Assembly (NCBI RefSeq): GCF_003172895.1
Contig: NZ_QGKL01000011.1
Coordinates: 1-64,000 of the forward strand
Reading direction: 5' to 3'
DNA: 64,000 nt
Origin: Leucothrix arctica
GTDB lineage: Bacteria > Pseudomonadota > Gammaproteobacteria > Thiotrichales > Thiotrichaceae
Under the pieces are notes generated by a model that searched no databases, was not told where the DNA came from, and was given only the letters and a program-made list of their open reading frames with translations. Below, piece by piece: positions 17,779 to 28,745 of this stretch. Positions within the stretch are counted from its first letter, which is position 1, and each line of letters begins with the position of its first letter. The translations under genes were made by a program, and so were the position numbers.

Positions 17779-18573
17779 ATGAGTGATCTTGTCGCGAAAG
17801 ACTTAAGTATGGTTTTTGATGTTGGTTCGGGGGGGCAGGTGCATGCGCTTAAGAATATCAACTTCACATTGAAAAATGGTGAGCTACTCTCCGTTTTGGG
17901 ACCATCAGGGTGCGGAAAAACTACGCTGTTAAATATCATTGCGGGCTTTAACCGCCCTACAGGTGGGGCAGTCTACTTAGGTGATGAAGAAATTGAAGGG
18001 CCAGGTGTAAACCGAGGGATGGTTTTCCAGCAAGGCGCTTTATTTGAATGGTTGACTGTGTCAGAAAATATTAGTTTTGGCCTTCGTATGAAGGGTGGAA
18101 CATCAAAAGGAAGTCAAAAAAGGGTTGATGAGTGGTTGGATATTGTTGGCTTGTCAGGCTTCGGTAATGTGCCAACGTATCAATTATCTGGGGGTATGCA
18201 GCAACGTATTGCATTAGCACGTTGTCTTATTAATGACCCTGATCTGATTTTGATGGATGAGCCATTAGGTGCTTTAGATGCGCTTACACGAGAAAAAATG
18301 CAGGCTCTAGTTCTGAAAATTTGGAAAGAGACTGGAACCACCATCATGATCATTACTCACTCAGTAGAAGAAGCGTTACTGCTAGGGGAAAGGTTGTTTG
18401 TTATGGCGCCACGTCCAGGGCGAATTCATAAAGAATACAATCTTCCATTTGCGGAAATGGGGGTGACTCAAGACACTCGCGATATCAAAAATACACCTGA
18501 ATTTATTCAGACACGTGAAGAGATTCTTACCATGATTTGGGATATGGAAGAAGAAATTATGGGGCAGACGTAA
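17779..18573 (+). CDS. ABC transporter ATP-binding protein, TauB/SsuB type
   Basis: This 264-residue ATPase powers the importer. Walker A GPSGCGKTT (41-49), Q-loop in GMVFQQGALFEWLTV, signature LSGGMQQR at about 136-143 (Met in place of the usual Gln), Walker B LILMDEPLGALD and the switch His in ITHSVEEALLL are all present. This matches the nitrate/sulfonate/taurine class. It is separated from the binding protein by a terminator and 157 bases. The permease gene begins two bases after its stop, so those two subunits are translated together. Confidence 0.93.
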   Translation: MSDLVAKDLSMVFDVGSGGQVHALKNINFTLKNGELLSVLGPSGCGKTTLLNIIAGFNRPTGGAVYLGDEEIEGPGVNRGMVFQQGALFEWLTVSENISFGLRMKGGTSKGSQKRVDEWLDIVGLSGFGNVPTYQLSGGMQQRIALARCLINDPDLILMDEPLGALDALTREKMQALVLKIWKETGTTIMIITHSVEEALLLGERLFVMAPRPGRIHKEYNLPFAEMGVTQDTRDIKNTPEFIQTREEILTMIWDMEEEIMGQT

Positions 18574-18575
18574 TT

Positions 18576-20507
18576 ATGTTAGATTTCTTATTTACATACC
18601 GAGGCCCCATCGTAGGCACGCTATTCCTGGCTTTAATTGCGACTATTGTCTGGGCTGTGCTTTATGGCCGTAAACTCATGCGTACAGAAAAGTCAGATGC
18701 TGTTTTTGGTAATCCAGAGCGTGCATTAGGTGGTTGGCATTGGGTAATTACAGGTGTCAGTTTTATCCTGTTGTTATGGTTCTACTTCTCTTGGGATGCA
18801 GCAAGGGCGTTTCGTCCAGTAGCGGCAAACGAGTTTTGCCAAGTAGACAAGCTTTCATCAGCAGGTAATCCAATTCGTTCTGTTTTGCCTCTGGAAAAAT
18901 CTTTCTTGAAAGGCACTAGTCTATTAGTTAGAGAAAATAGGCAATTAAGCGATTTAGCGGACGACCTCGAACGCCTTGGCTTTTCTGATACAGAAAAAGC
19001 GGAAGCGAAAGAGATTGTCAGCTTGATGCGGTTAGCTATTGTGGGAGCAACGTCTCCACAGTATTTGGATGCGTCAACGCAAACTAGATTTGTAGATATT
19101 GAAAGTCGTATAACAGCACTAACCGCTAAATTAGCGAATGAAGGCTACCCAGGTGCTCCAACGGCAGCTCAAGAAGAAGCCGCTGCTAATATTGCACGCT
19201 GGGGTGATTCTGGTAACGAAATACCATATGCACCAGCAACACCTCTTGGTTATAAGTTCGCTGCTGCTGCAGTAGAAATGAAAGCTATTTCTAAAGACTT
19301 TATTAAGATAAAAAATACCAACGAGCACTTTTTAGGTCAGGTTGATGAGCTTAAGTCTCAGATAGCTGCGTTTGATACTAAAGCTAAAGCTGCCACTGGT
19401 TTAGATGAGCTACTCGTTGAGAATCGAGCTGATTTCTTTAAGGGTTTAACGCATGTGTTACGACGTGTTGATGACGGTAATATTTTTCCGCCAGATGCGT
19501 TAAATGGCATTCAAACAGCTTTAGTAGCACTAGATGGTGAACAAAAGAGTCAGCAGGGTGGGTTGAAGTATTTTGGTGCATTAATGATGCCAGGTGGTGA
19601 AATTCGTGCCGGTAGTAACTCATGTAGTGAGCAAGGTTCAGGGCGTTGGTTGCCAAAGCCATCTGACACTTTGCGTACATTTGTGCGTATCTCTAACCCT
19701 GAAATTGGTTACAAAGGTAACCCACTACTTTGGTACAAAATGAAGCCGTTTGGTGAAATGGTTGACTTGGTTGTTCCAGACTTTATTTCTTCTTTCGTTC
19801 CTGGTGACTTCCCTCGTCATGATGAGAATGGCGTCGTTACGCCTAACCTGAAGAGTAAAGTACATGACTTTGTTACTGGTAATTTTGTTTCATTTAAAGT
19901 GCCGATGCCAGCAGGCCATGTTTGGGACTCGTTAATCCGTGTTGTTGCAGGACTGTTCTTCGGTATTCTCTTAGGGGTTCCATTAGGGTTGTTCATGGGG
20001 CTGTCGAGATTTTCGAAAGGTTTCTTTGACCCAATTATCGAGCTTTATCGTCCTGTACCGCCACTTGCTTGGGCGCCATTGATCTTAACGATCTTCGGTA
20101 TTCAAGATGACGGAAAAATTTTCCTACTATTCATGGTTGCCTTCGCAATTATGGTTGTCTCTGCAAGAACAGGTGCGACAGGTACAAATCTCTCTAAAAT
20201 CCATGCAGCTCATTCGCTGGGTGCTTCTAAAGGGCAGATTTTGCGTAAAGTGATTTTGCCAAACTCTTTGCCTGAAATACTGACTGGTATTCGAATTGCC
20301 ATTGGTGTTTGTTGGGGGACGTTGGTCGCTGCTGAAATGCTCGCAGGAACGACGGGTATTGGTTTTGTAGAGAACGTTGCACGTAAGCAGTCGGACTACG
20401 AAATTATTTGGACGACGATTATTATCCTTGGATTACTTGGATTGTTATTTGACCTGATGATGCGTTGGGTGATTGATAAGACAATTCCATGGAGAGGTAA
20501 AGGTTAA
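18576..20507 (+). CDS. ABC permease with large N-terminal and soluble insert region
   Basis: The C-terminal 200 residues are a normal TauC/SsuC-type permease: about five membrane helices starting at residue 445 and the EAA loop HSLGASKGQILRKVILPNSLPEILTGIRIA that docks the ATPase. Ahead of it lie two extra membrane helices (about 9-33 and 53-78) and about 360 residues without membrane segments, containing coiled-coil-like stretches (LVRENRQLSDLADDLERLG, EMKAISKDFIKIKNTNEHF). Typical TauC is about 275 residues; this is 643. I chose ATG 18576, two bases after the ATPase stop, over an upstream in-frame ATG at 18537. The insert is probably periplasmic given two preceding helices, but topology is inferred. 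Confidence 0.85.
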   Translation: MLDFLFTYRGPIVGTLFLALIATIVWAVLYGRKLMRTEKSDAVFGNPERALGGWHWVITGVSFILLLWFYFSWDAARAFRPVAANEFCQVDKLSSAGNPIRSVLPLEKSFLKGTSLLVRENRQLSDLADDLERLGFSDTEKAEAKEIVSLMRLAIVGATSPQYLDASTQTRFVDIESRITALTAKLANEGYPGAPTAAQEEAAANIARWGDSGNEIPYAPATPLGYKFAAAAVEMKAISKDFIKIKNTNEHFLGQVDELKSQIAAFDTKAKAATGLDELLVENRADFFKGLTHVLRRVDDGNIFPPDALNGIQTALVALDGEQKSQQGGLKYFGALMMPGGEIRAGSNSCSEQGSGRWLPKPSDTLRTFVRISNPEIGYKGNPLLWYKMKPFGEMVDLVVPDFISSFVPGDFPRHDENGVVTPNLKSKVHDFVTGNFVSFKVPMPAGHVWDSLIRVVAGLFFGILLGVPLGLFMGLSRFSKGFFDPIIELYRPVPPLAWAPLILTIFGIQDDGKIFLLFMVAFAIMVVSARTGATGTNLSKIHAAHSLGASKGQILRKVILPNSLPEILTGIRIAIGVCWGTLVAAEMLAGTTGIGFVENVARKQSDYEIIWTTIIILGLLGLLFDLMMRWVIDKTIPWRGKG

Positions 20508-20573
20508 GCCTCAGTTATACGCTGTTTTTTGTGATTACAGATTTATTTACTAAACTTTTTAGAGATTGCAACA

Positions 20574-21446
20574 ATGTTAGAATCAACGTTATCGAACGAC
20601 GAATTTATTTTCCAAGCAACATGCCCCCTAGGAGGGGGTATTGTTTCGGAAGTATCGTCTTATTTGTGGGATAAAACCTGCTACATAAAAGAACTGCATC
20701 AATTTGATGATTTAAATACCGGTGAGTTTTTTATGCGTGCGGTATGTCGCATCGACTCTGATGAGGTATCAATAGACTCTATTCGTGAAGGGTTTGGTGC
20801 TCTTTCCGATAAGTTCGGCATGACGTGGGACATGCACGACAGCACTAAGCCTTGTCGCGTATTAATCATGGTAAGTAAGCTGGATCATTGTCTTGATGAT
20901 CTTCTTTATCGTCACCGTAAAGGTGAGTTGGCAATGGATATCACGGCGATTGTTTCTAACCACCAAGACGTGCGTCCAATGGCAGAGCGAGAAGGGATTC
21001 GTTTTGTGCATTTACCAATAACGAAAGAGAATAAAGCTGAGCAAGAAGCGGCTTTACTTGAAATCGTTGATGAGACGAATACTGATTTAGTTGTTCTAGC
21101 TCGTTATATGCAGATTCTTTCTGATAAATTGAGTAAAAGACTGAGCGGTAAGGTAATCAATATTCATCACTCTTTCTTGCCAGGCTTCAAGGGTGCTAAG
21201 CCTTATCATCAAGCGTTTGATCGTGGTGTTAAGTTGATCGGTGCGACGGCTCACTACGTAACGGCTGATCTTGACGAAGGTCCAATTATCGAGCAGGCAG
21301 TACAGGTAGTAGACCACTCGTTCAATTCAGAGATGTTGACTGCTGCAGGTCGTGATACAGAGACAATTGCACTAGCGAAAGCAGTTAAGTACCATGTAAA
21401 CCATCGTGTGTTTATGACGGGTAATAAGACTGTCGTGTTTAAGTAA
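20574..21446 (+). CDS. purU: Formyltetrahydrofolate deformylase PurU
   Basis: PurU hydrolyses 10-formyl-THF to formate and THF, balancing folate one-carbon pools. The 290-residue protein has an N-terminal ACT domain (FIFQATCPLGGGIVSEVSSYL) and a C-terminal formyltransferase-like catalytic domain with INIHHSFLPGFKGAKPYHQA near residues 194-213 and TAHYVTADLDEGPIIEQ. It lies 66 bases after the permease gene and is probably co-transcribed. Beside a THF-dependent demethylating dehydrogenase its likely job is to free THF and export the methyl carbon as formate. Confidence 0.93.
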   Translation: MLESTLSNDEFIFQATCPLGGGIVSEVSSYLWDKTCYIKELHQFDDLNTGEFFMRAVCRIDSDEVSIDSIREGFGALSDKFGMTWDMHDSTKPCRVLIMVSKLDHCLDDLLYRHRKGELAMDITAIVSNHQDVRPMAEREGIRFVHLPITKENKAEQEAALLEIVDETNTDLVVLARYMQILSDKLSKRLSGKVINIHHSFLPGFKGAKPYHQAFDRGVKLIGATAHYVTADLDEGPIIEQAVQVVDHSFNSEMLTAAGRDTETIALAKAVKYHVNHRVFMTGNKTVVFK

Positions 21447-21448
21447 AA

Positions 21449-21502
21449 GCTTCAAACATTGAAGCCTTATGTTACCTATAATAGGTAACTGAGGTTTCAA
21501 TG
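21449..21502. repeat. Two mutually exclusive hairpins between purU and thrS
   Basis: GCTTCAA (21449-21455) and TTGAAGC (21459-21465) form one small hairpin. The second uses part of the same bases: CATTGAA (21457-21463) pairs with TTCAATG (21496-21502), extended inward by CCT/AGG and by the perfect 19-base palindrome GTTACCTATAATAGGTAAC at 21471-21489. There is no T tract. The overlap means only one form can exist at a time, which suits attenuation or processing upstream of thrS. Confidence 0.7.
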
Positions 21503-21694
21503 CTCTTCGATAAAGCGTTTGTTCATATCTCCTAAAGCAAAATAGCGTCGTAATAACCAACAAACTTATGAAAAACAATGGTTACTCTAACGCGATGAAG
21601 TTGCTACACTTCGCACTCTGAATTTACCAACACCGATTAATACGGTGAAAAAATCATGTGGCCATTGGTATTGGTCACCACTGGAGATAAAGAT

Positions 21695-23626
21695 ATGCCT
21701 GTAATTACCCTTCCTGACGGTAGTCAGCGTGACTTTGACGCACCCGTAACTGTTTTAGACGTAGCATTTGATATTGGCCCAGGTTTGGCCAAAGCAACCT
21801 TGGCTGGAACAGTTAATGGTGAGCTTGTTGATGGCAGTTATGTAATTAGTGAAGACGCTAGCTTAAGTATTGTCACTGCTAAAAATGATGAAGGACTAGA
21901 AGTGATTCGTCACTCGTCTGCTCATTTGATGGGGCAAGCTGTAAAACAGTTGTTCCCAACGGCTCAGGTAACGATAGGCCCGGTCATCGAAAATGGTTTC
22001 TTCTATGACTTCGCATATGAGCGTGCATTCACGCCAGAAGATCTAGAAGCCATCGAAAAGCGCATGCAGGAACTCATCAAACAAGATATCCCTGTTACTC
22101 GTGAGCTAATGGAGCGTGATGAAGCGGTGAGCTTCTTCCGTGGCATGGGCGAAGAATATAAAGCAGAGATCATCGAGTCTATTCCCGCGGATCAAGCGTT
22201 ATCGCTTTATCGTCAAGGTGACTTCATTGATCTTTGTCGTGGACCACACGTACCAAGTACAGGAAAAATTCCAGCGATTAAGTTAACGAAACTTGCAGGC
22301 GCGTACTGGCGTGGAGATTCTAACAATGAAATGTTGCAGCGTATCTATGGTACGGCTTGGGGTAACAAGAAAGACCTAAAGTCTTATCTACATAACGTAG
22401 CAGAAGCTGAAAAACGTGATCACCGTCGTCTAAGTCGTCAGTTGGATTTATTCCACATTCAAGAAGAGGCACCGGGTCAGGTATTTTGGCATCCAAAAGG
22501 TTGGACTGTTTATCAGACAATCGAAAATTATATGCGTGAGCAGCAACGCTTACGTGACTACAAAGAAATTAAAACACCACAGTTAGTTGATTTTTCTTTG
22601 TGGGAACGCTCTGGTCATGCGGCTAAGTACAGTGAAGATATGTTCTCACTGGTATCTGATGAAAAGCAGTTTGCTTTGAAACCAATGAATTGCCCATGTC
22701 ATGTGCAAGTATTTAATCAGGGTCTTAAAAGTTACCGTGATTTGCCAATGCGTTTGGCAGAGTTTGGCTCATGTCACCGAAACGAGATGTCAGGTGCGCT
22801 ACATGGTTTGATGCGTGTGCGTGGATTTGTTCAGGATGATGGGCATATCTTCTGTACTGAAGATCAGATTCAAACAGAAGTTGCTGACTTTATCGACTTC
22901 TTACATGACGTTTATCGTGACTTTGGTTTTGATAATGTTATTTATCGTTTATCGACACGTCCAGAAAGTCGTGTAGGTAGTGATGAAAATTGGGATAAAG
23001 CAGAGAAAGCGTTAAGTGATGCGTTAGATGCGCAAAACTTAGACTGGGAAGAAAACCCTGGTGAAGGTGCTTTTTATGGTCCTAAAATAGAATTCTCATT
23101 TAAAGATTGTATCGGTCGTACTTGGCAGCTTGGTACAGTTCAGGTTGATTTCTCTATGCCTGGGCGTCTTGATGCACAGTATGTTGCTGAGGATGGTTCT
23201 CGCCAAGTGCCGGTTATGTTACATCGTGCGATCCTTGGGTCATTCGAGCGTTTCATCGGTATTTTGATCGAACATCACGAAGGGCGTTTCCCTTTGTGGT
23301 TGTCTCCTGATCAAGCTGTTATCATGAATATTACTGATTCTCAGTCAGATTTCGTTCAATCGGTAGCCGATAGACTGAAAAAAGTTGGCATTCGAGCGAC
23401 TTCGGACTTGAGAAATGAGAAAATTGGATTTAAAATCCGCGAGCACACTTTACAACGCGTCCCATATCTATTAGTGGTTGGTGATCGTGAAGTAGAAGCT
23501 GATTCTGTTGCAGTAAGAACGCGAACAGGTGAAGACCTAGGTACAATGACTGTTGATGCCTTGATTTCACACCTGCAAACCGAAATTACTCAGCGTGCAG
23601 ACTTAAATGGTGTGCAGAAAGACTAA
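21695..23626 (+). CDS. thrS: Threonyl-tRNA synthetase
   Basis: ThrRS charges tRNA-Thr. The 643-residue product has the N-terminal TGS domain ([20 protein letters not shown]), the editing domain with [17 protein letters not shown], the class II core with zinc ligand region [12 protein letters not shown] and [20 protein letters not shown], and the C-terminal anticodon domain. I chose ATG 21695, preceded by GGAG nine bases upstream, instead of an in-frame ATG at 21656 lacking a ribosome site and family similarity. It heads the thrS-infC-rpmI-rplT-pheST-ihfA operon. The 209-base region upstream has long hairpins that may control it. Confidence 0.98.
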   Translation: MPVITLPDGSQRDFDAPVTVLDVAFDIGPGLAKATLAGTVNGELVDGSYVISEDASLSIVTAKNDEGLEVIRHSSAHLMGQAVKQLFPTAQVTIGPVIENGFFYDFAYERAFTPEDLEAIEKRMQELIKQDIPVTRELMERDEAVSFFRGMGEEYKAEIIESIPADQALSLYRQGDFIDLCRGPHVPSTGKIPAIKLTKLAGAYWRGDSNNEMLQRIYGTAWGNKKDLKSYLHNVAEAEKRDHRRLSRQLDLFHIQEEAPGQVFWHPKGWTVYQTIENYMREQQRLRDYKEIKTPQLVDFSLWERSGHAAKYSEDMFSLVSDEKQFALKPMNCPCHVQVFNQGLKSYRDLPMRLAEFGSCHRNEMSGALHGLMRVRGFVQDDGHIFCTEDQIQTEVADFIDFLHDVYRDFGFDNVIYRLSTRPESRVGSDENWDKAEKALSDALDAQNLDWEENPGEGAFYGPKIEFSFKDCIGRTWQLGTVQVDFSMPGRLDAQYVAEDGSRQVPVMLHRAILGSFERFIGILIEHHEGRFPLWLSPDQAVIMNITDSQSDFVQSVADRLKKVGIRATSDLRNEKIGFKIREHTLQRVPYLLVVGDREVEADSVAVRTRTGEDLGTMTVDALISHLQTEITQRADLNGVQKD

Positions 23627-23676
23627 GCCAAATGGTTTGTCTTTTATATTTTTTAATAATTAAGGAGGGCTAGCAT

Positions 23677-24213
23677 ATCGCTCGCAACCTAAAAAAGAAT
23701 CGTGTCAATGAAGAAATTACCTTGCCGAAGGTAAGGTTAATTGATGCAGAAGGAGAAAATGTTGGTGTTGTATCTTATGAAGATGCAATGGCACGTGCTG
23801 CAGCAGTGACACTTGATTTGGTTGAAATCGTGCCGAATGCTGAGCCTCCAGTATGTCGAATTATGGACTTTGGTAAGTTCAAATTCGAGAGCAGTAAGAA
23901 GAAAGGTGCTGCTAAGAAGAAACAGAAGAAGACTCAAGTTAAAGAGATCAAGTTCCGCCCAGTGACAGATATTGGAGATTACAATATCAAGCTGCGTAAC
24001 ATGATTAAATTTCTTGAAGTTGGCGATAAGACTAAGGTTACAGTACGTTTCCGTGGTCGTGAGATGGCTCATCGTGATTTAGGCATGGCTATGCTTAAGC
24101 GTGTTGAGAAAGATCTTGAAGAGTACGGTACTGTTGAGCAATTCCCTAAGATGGAAGGTCGCCAGATGATTATGGTGATGTCTCCAATTAGTAAAGATAA
24201 GCAACAGCCGTAA
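23677..24213 (+). CDS. infC: Translation initiation factor IF-3, ATC start
   Basis: IF-3 proofreads start-codon choice on the 30S subunit. The conserved N-terminal residues [20 protein letters not shown] are encoded from 23680 onward. The only possible start after the in-frame stop TAG 23671 is ATC 23677 (the alternative TTG 23722 would delete the conserved N-terminus). AAGGAGG at 23662-23668 is eight bases upstream. The 178-residue length is normal, with linker and C-terminal domain ([19 protein letters not shown]) intact. Use of an AUU/AUC-class start is the known basis of IF-3 autoregulation, because IF-3 itself rejects such codons. Confidence 0.95.
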   Translation: MARNLKKNRVNEEITLPKVRLIDAEGENVGVVSYEDAMARAAAVTLDLVEIVPNAEPPVCRIMDFGKFKFESSKKKGAAKKKQKKTQVKEIKFRPVTDIGDYNIKLRNMIKFLEVGDKTKVTVRFRGREMAHRDLGMAMLKRVEKDLEEYGTVEQFPKMEGRQMIMVMSPISKDKQQP

Positions 24214-24233
24214 CAAGCTAAAGCGTTCGAGCG

Positions 24234-24265
24234 CATCACTTTAAGGAGGGCACTCTTGAGTGATG
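24234..24265 (+). promoter_or_regulatory. Leader hairpin with trapped Shine-Dalgarno upstream of rpmI
   Basis: CATCACT (24234-24240) and AGTGATG (24259-24265) are perfect inverted repeats flanking an 18-base loop that contains AAGGAGGG (24243-24250), a stronger ribosome site than that of rpmI itself. Only tiny frames of three or four codons follow it. In other gammaproteobacteria ribosomal protein L20 represses rpmI-rplT through a structure in this interval, so this may be its local version. Confidence 0.45.
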
Positions 24266-24297
24266 TTTGATTAACCCGTTACTAACGGAGTATGAAG

Positions 24298-24495
24298 ATG
24301 CCTAAGATCAAAACTAACAGCGGTGCTGCAAAGCGTTTCCGCAAACGTGCTAATGGCACATTTAAGTGTAAGCAATCACACTTGCGTCATATCTTGACTA
24401 AGAAAAGCTCAAAGCGAAAGCGTCACCTGCGTGCAGGGGATGTTATTGAGGCGTGTGATACGCCTGCGGTTCGTAAAATGATGCCTTACGCTTAA
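24298..24495 (+). CDS. rpmI: 50S ribosomal protein L35
   Basis: This 65-residue, highly basic protein ([20 protein letters not shown], then [15 protein letters not shown]) is a typical bacterial L35. ATG 24298 is chosen because it gives the canonical MPK start and lies seven bases after GGAG; the in-frame ATG 24292 is too close to that site. It sits between infC and rplT as in nearly all bacteria. Confidence 0.97.
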   Translation: MPKIKTNSGAAKRFRKRANGTFKCKQSHLRHILTKKSSKRKRHLRAGDVIEACDTPAVRKMMPYA

Positions 24496-24511
24496 TCAGG
24501 AGATTTAAAAG

Positions 24512-24871
24512 ATGGCAAGAGTTAAACGTGGTGTAACAGCCCGTGCTAAGCACAAAAAAGTACTAAAGAAAGCTAAAGGTTATTATGGTGCGCGTAGTCG
24601 TATCTATCGTGTTGCGACACAGGCAGTAACTAAAGCTGGTCAATATGCATACCGTGACCGTCGTCAGAAGAAACGTCAATTCCGTTCTTTATGGATTGTT
24701 CGTATCAATGCGGCAGCTCGTATGTTTGATATGTCTTACAGCCGTTTAATGAACGGTATCAGTAAGGCTGGTATTGAAGTTGATCGCAAGATGCTGGCTG
24801 ACCTAGCAGTACATGATATTGATGCATTTGAGAAGATAGCAGAGAAGGCTAAAGCCGCCCTAGCTGTTTGA
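24512..24871 (+). CDS. rplT: 50S ribosomal protein L20
   Basis: L20 is an early 23S rRNA-binding assembly protein and a translational repressor of its own operon. The 119-residue product has the expected opening [20 protein letters not shown] and the conserved core [20 protein letters not shown] and [19 protein letters not shown]. It is 16 bases after rpmI with AGGAG as ribosome site. A strong terminator follows, so part of the transcription stops before pheS. Confidence 0.98.
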   Translation: MARVKRGVTARAKHKKVLKKAKGYYGARSRIYRVATQAVTKAGQYAYRDRRQKKRQFRSLWIVRINAAARMFDMSYSRLMNGISKAGIEVDRKMLADLAVHDIDAFEKIAEKAKAALAV

Positions 24872-24879
24872 TTCAATAG

Positions 24880-25989
<1,110 letters not shown>

Positions 25990-26002
25990 GGGGATACACA
26001 AA

Positions 26003-28390
26003 ATGAAAGTCAGTGAAATGTGGCTGCGTGAATGGGTTAACCCTAATATTGATGCGGCAGAAATTGGTAGTCAGCTTACGATGGCTGGTGTTGAGCTAGA
26101 TGGTATTGAGCCAGTAGCTAGCGATTTTACCAAAGTGGTAATCGGCGAAATCTTAAGTACTGAAAAGCACCCAGATGCAGACAAACTTCGTATTTGTCAG
26201 GTTGCCTGTGGCGAAGCTGAGCCAGTACAGATTGTGTGTGGTGCGCCAAATGCACGCACAGGTCTGAAAGCACCTTTAGCAATGATCGGTGCAAAGCTTG
26301 GTACAAGCGACGGTGGTAGCTTCAAAATCAAGAAGTCAAAGCTTCGTGGTGAGTTATCATTTGGAATGCTTTGCTCTGCAAAAGAGCTAGGTATGGAAGA
26401 CGCTATCGATGGTTTGCTAGAGCTTGCGAGCGATGCAACTGTAGGTATGGATATTCGTGAATATCTAATGCTTGAAGATGTAGTGCTAGAGCTAGATGCA
26501 ACGCCAAATCGTGCAGATTGCCTAAGTATTGCAGGCATTGCGCGTGAGACGGGTGTATTGACTCAAACAGAAGTGACGGAGCCTGTTATTACAGCCGTTG
26601 CTCAGGCTTCGGATGAGCAATTCCCAATAGAAATTATTGCAACGGATAAGTGTGAGCGTTTTGTTTCTCGTGTTATTCGTAATGTAAATGTTAAAGCTCA
26701 AACACCATTGTGGATGGTTGAGCGCTTACGTCGCGCAGATATCCGTAGTTTAGGACCGATTGTTGACGTGACTAACTATGTAATGATCGAGCTAGGTTCG
26801 CCTATGCACGGTTTTGACTTTGATAAGCTTGTAGGTGGTATCAAAGTGCGTAACGGTGTCGAAGGTGAGCCTCTGACGCTGCTTGATGGGCGTGAAGTTA
26901 AGTTGCGTGAAGATACATTAGTTGTTGCTGACCATGAGAAAGCATTAGCACTTGCCGGTATCATGGGTGGTTTGGATTCGTCAGTGACTGATGAGACACA
27001 AAACATCATGTTGGAATGTGCGTACTTCGTGCCTGAAAAGATCATGGGTAAGTCTCGTACTTACGGTCTCCACACGGATGCTTCTCACCGTTTCGAGCGT
27101 GGTGTGTCTCCTGACTTGCAAGAAAAAGCAATACAGCGTGCAACACAGTTAATCGTTGAAATTTGTGGTGGTGATGTAGCTGCTGTGAATGATGTTATTA
27201 GTAATCCAGAGCTACTGTCTCGCGATTCTATTACTTTGAAGGCTAGCGATATCGTTCGTCACCTTGGTATTGAAGTCGATGCGGCACGTGTGACGGATAT
27301 CCTGACACGTATCGGTTGTGATGTGTCGGTAGGAAGTGATAGTTGGACAGTAGTTCCTCCTGTATTCCGTTTTGATATTTCTATTGAAGTAGATCTAGTT
27401 GAAGAAATCGCGCGCGTATACGGCTACGATAAAATTCCTTCTCGTTTGCGTCCAATGACTCCGGTTATTGCGCGTAAGCTTGAAACAGAAGTAAATGATG
27501 ATGTTCTTCGCCAGTTGTTGGTTGATGAAGGGTATCGTGAGGCAGTGACTTACAGTTTCGTTCCTTCCGAGATTGAATTGATGCTAAACCCTGCGCATGA
27601 GCAGATTCGTTTGGCTAACCCAATTTCTGAAGAACTAGCGATCATGCGTAGTACCTTATGGTCTGGTTTATTGCCTGCATTGGCTAAAAACTTGAACCGT
27701 CAGCAGTCACGTGTTCGTTTGTTTGAAGTGGGACTGAACTTTGTAAACGGCGAATCAGGCATGAAGCAGCGTAAGCAGCTTGCAGGTGTTATTACTGGTA
27801 CGCGCAATACTGAGCATTGGGATGTAAAGCCAGATAACGTAGACTTCTTTGATGCTAAAGGTCACGTTGAACAGCTTTTGGCTCAAGCAAGTGGAAGTAA
27901 ATATCATTTTGTCGCGGTTGCGCATCCTGCATTGCATCCTGGTCAGTCAGCGCAAATTACTGATGGTGAGAATGTTGTTGGTTGGGTTGGGGCGTTACAT
28001 CCACGTTTAGAGAAAAAGTTTGGTATTTCTCAAAGCGTATTTATGTTTGAGTTAGACCTAGGTTATGTGGCTAAGAAGTCACTAGCGGCCTATGAAAAAG
28101 TCTCACGTTTCCCATCAATTCGTCGTGATTTGGCGTTAATTGTTGATCAAGCGGTAACTGCATCTGCCATTGAAAATTGCTTGAATGCATCCGGTATCGA
28201 CATCTTACAATCGAGCCGAGTGTTCGATGTATACGAAGGTGCTGGGGTAGAGGACGGACAAAAAAGCCTTGCTCTAGGCTTGATTTTTCAAGACTTTTCA
28301 CGCACTCTAGAGGATGGCGATATCAATTCATCAGTAGATGAAATTGTTCAGTTGCTAGAAAAACAAACAGGTGCGGTACTGCGTCAATGA
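26003..28390 (+). CDS. pheT: Phenylalanyl-tRNA synthetase beta subunit
   Basis: PheT handles editing and tRNA binding. The 795-residue product contains the N-terminal EMAP-like tRNA-binding domain ([20 protein letters not shown]), B3/B4 editing region ([22 protein letters not shown]), B5, the inactive catalytic-like domain and the C-terminal ferredoxin-fold anticodon-binding domain ([16 protein letters not shown]). It begins 13 bases after pheS behind AAGGGG. The length and domain set are normal. Confidence 0.98.
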   Translation: MKVSEMWLREWVNPNIDAAEIGSQLTMAGVELDGIEPVASDFTKVVIGEILSTEKHPDADKLRICQVACGEAEPVQIVCGAPNARTGLKAPLAMIGAKLGTSDGGSFKIKKSKLRGELSFGMLCSAKELGMEDAIDGLLELASDATVGMDIREYLMLEDVVLELDATPNRADCLSIAGIARETGVLTQTEVTEPVITAVAQASDEQFPIEIIATDKCERFVSRVIRNVNVKAQTPLWMVERLRRADIRSLGPIVDVTNYVMIELGSPMHGFDFDKLVGGIKVRNGVEGEPLTLLDGREVKLREDTLVVADHEKALALAGIMGGLDSSVTDETQNIMLECAYFVPEKIMGKSRTYGLHTDASHRFERGVSPDLQEKAIQRATQLIVEICGGDVAAVNDVISNPELLSRDSITLKASDIVRHLGIEVDAARVTDILTRIGCDVSVGSDSWTVVPPVFRFDISIEVDLVEEIARVYGYDKIPSRLRPMTPVIARKLETEVNDDVLRQLLVDEGYREAVTYSFVPSEIELMLNPAHEQIRLANPISEELAIMRSTLWSGLLPALAKNLNRQQSRVRLFEVGLNFVNGESGMKQRKQLAGVITGTRNTEHWDVKPDNVDFFDAKGHVEQLLAQASGSKYHFVAVAHPALHPGQSAQITDGENVVGWVGALHPRLEKKFGISQSVFMFELDLGYVAKKSLAAYEKVSRFPSIRRDLALIVDQAVTASAIENCLNASGIDILQSSRVFDVYEGAGVEDGQKSLALGLIFQDFSRTLEDGDINSSVDEIVQLLEKQTGAVLRQ

Positions 28391-28445
28391 TGAATTTTAT
28401 CAATCTGAATATATTCTCAAAAAATCGAAGGTTAGGAGCTACACA

Positions 28446-28745
28446 ATGACATTGACCAAAGCGGAAATGGTCGAACATTTATTTGATGAACTTGGTTTAA
28501 ATAAACGTGAAGCTAAAGAGCTTGTCGAGATGTTTTTTGAGGAAGTTCGTGGTGCACTTGAACGCGGTGAAGGGGTAAAGTTATCAGGTTTTGGTAACTT
28601 CACTCTGCGCGATAAAAAGCAGCGTCCAGGAAGAAATCCGAAATCAGGTGAGGCAATCCCCGTCAGTGCAAGACGAGTGGTAACCTTCAGACCTGGACAA
28701 AAACTGAAGCAGCGGGTAGAAAACTATGCTGGAACCGTCGAATAA
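28446..28745 (+). CDS. ihfA: Integration host factor alpha subunit
   Basis: IHF-alpha pairs with IHF-beta to bend DNA at specific sites. The 99-residue protein starts [20 protein letters not shown] and contains the beta-arm GKNPKSG-type sequence [20 protein letters not shown] with the intercalating Pro. ATG 28446 is chosen because TTAGGAG lies upstream and because residues encoded before it are unlike the family. It follows pheT in the normal gammaproteobacterial order and overlaps the MerR gene by 20 bases. Confidence 0.97.
   Translation: MTLTKAEMVEHLFDELGLNKREAKELVEMFFEEVRGALERGEGVKLSGFGNFTLRDKKQRPGRNPKSGEAIPVSARRVVTFRPGQKLKQRVENYAGTVE

Noticed and set aside
16560-18573. Calling the importer a taurine transporter
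   Set aside because: Only the subclass is supported; no taurine or sulfonate enzyme is nearby and the neighbours point to methylated substrates.
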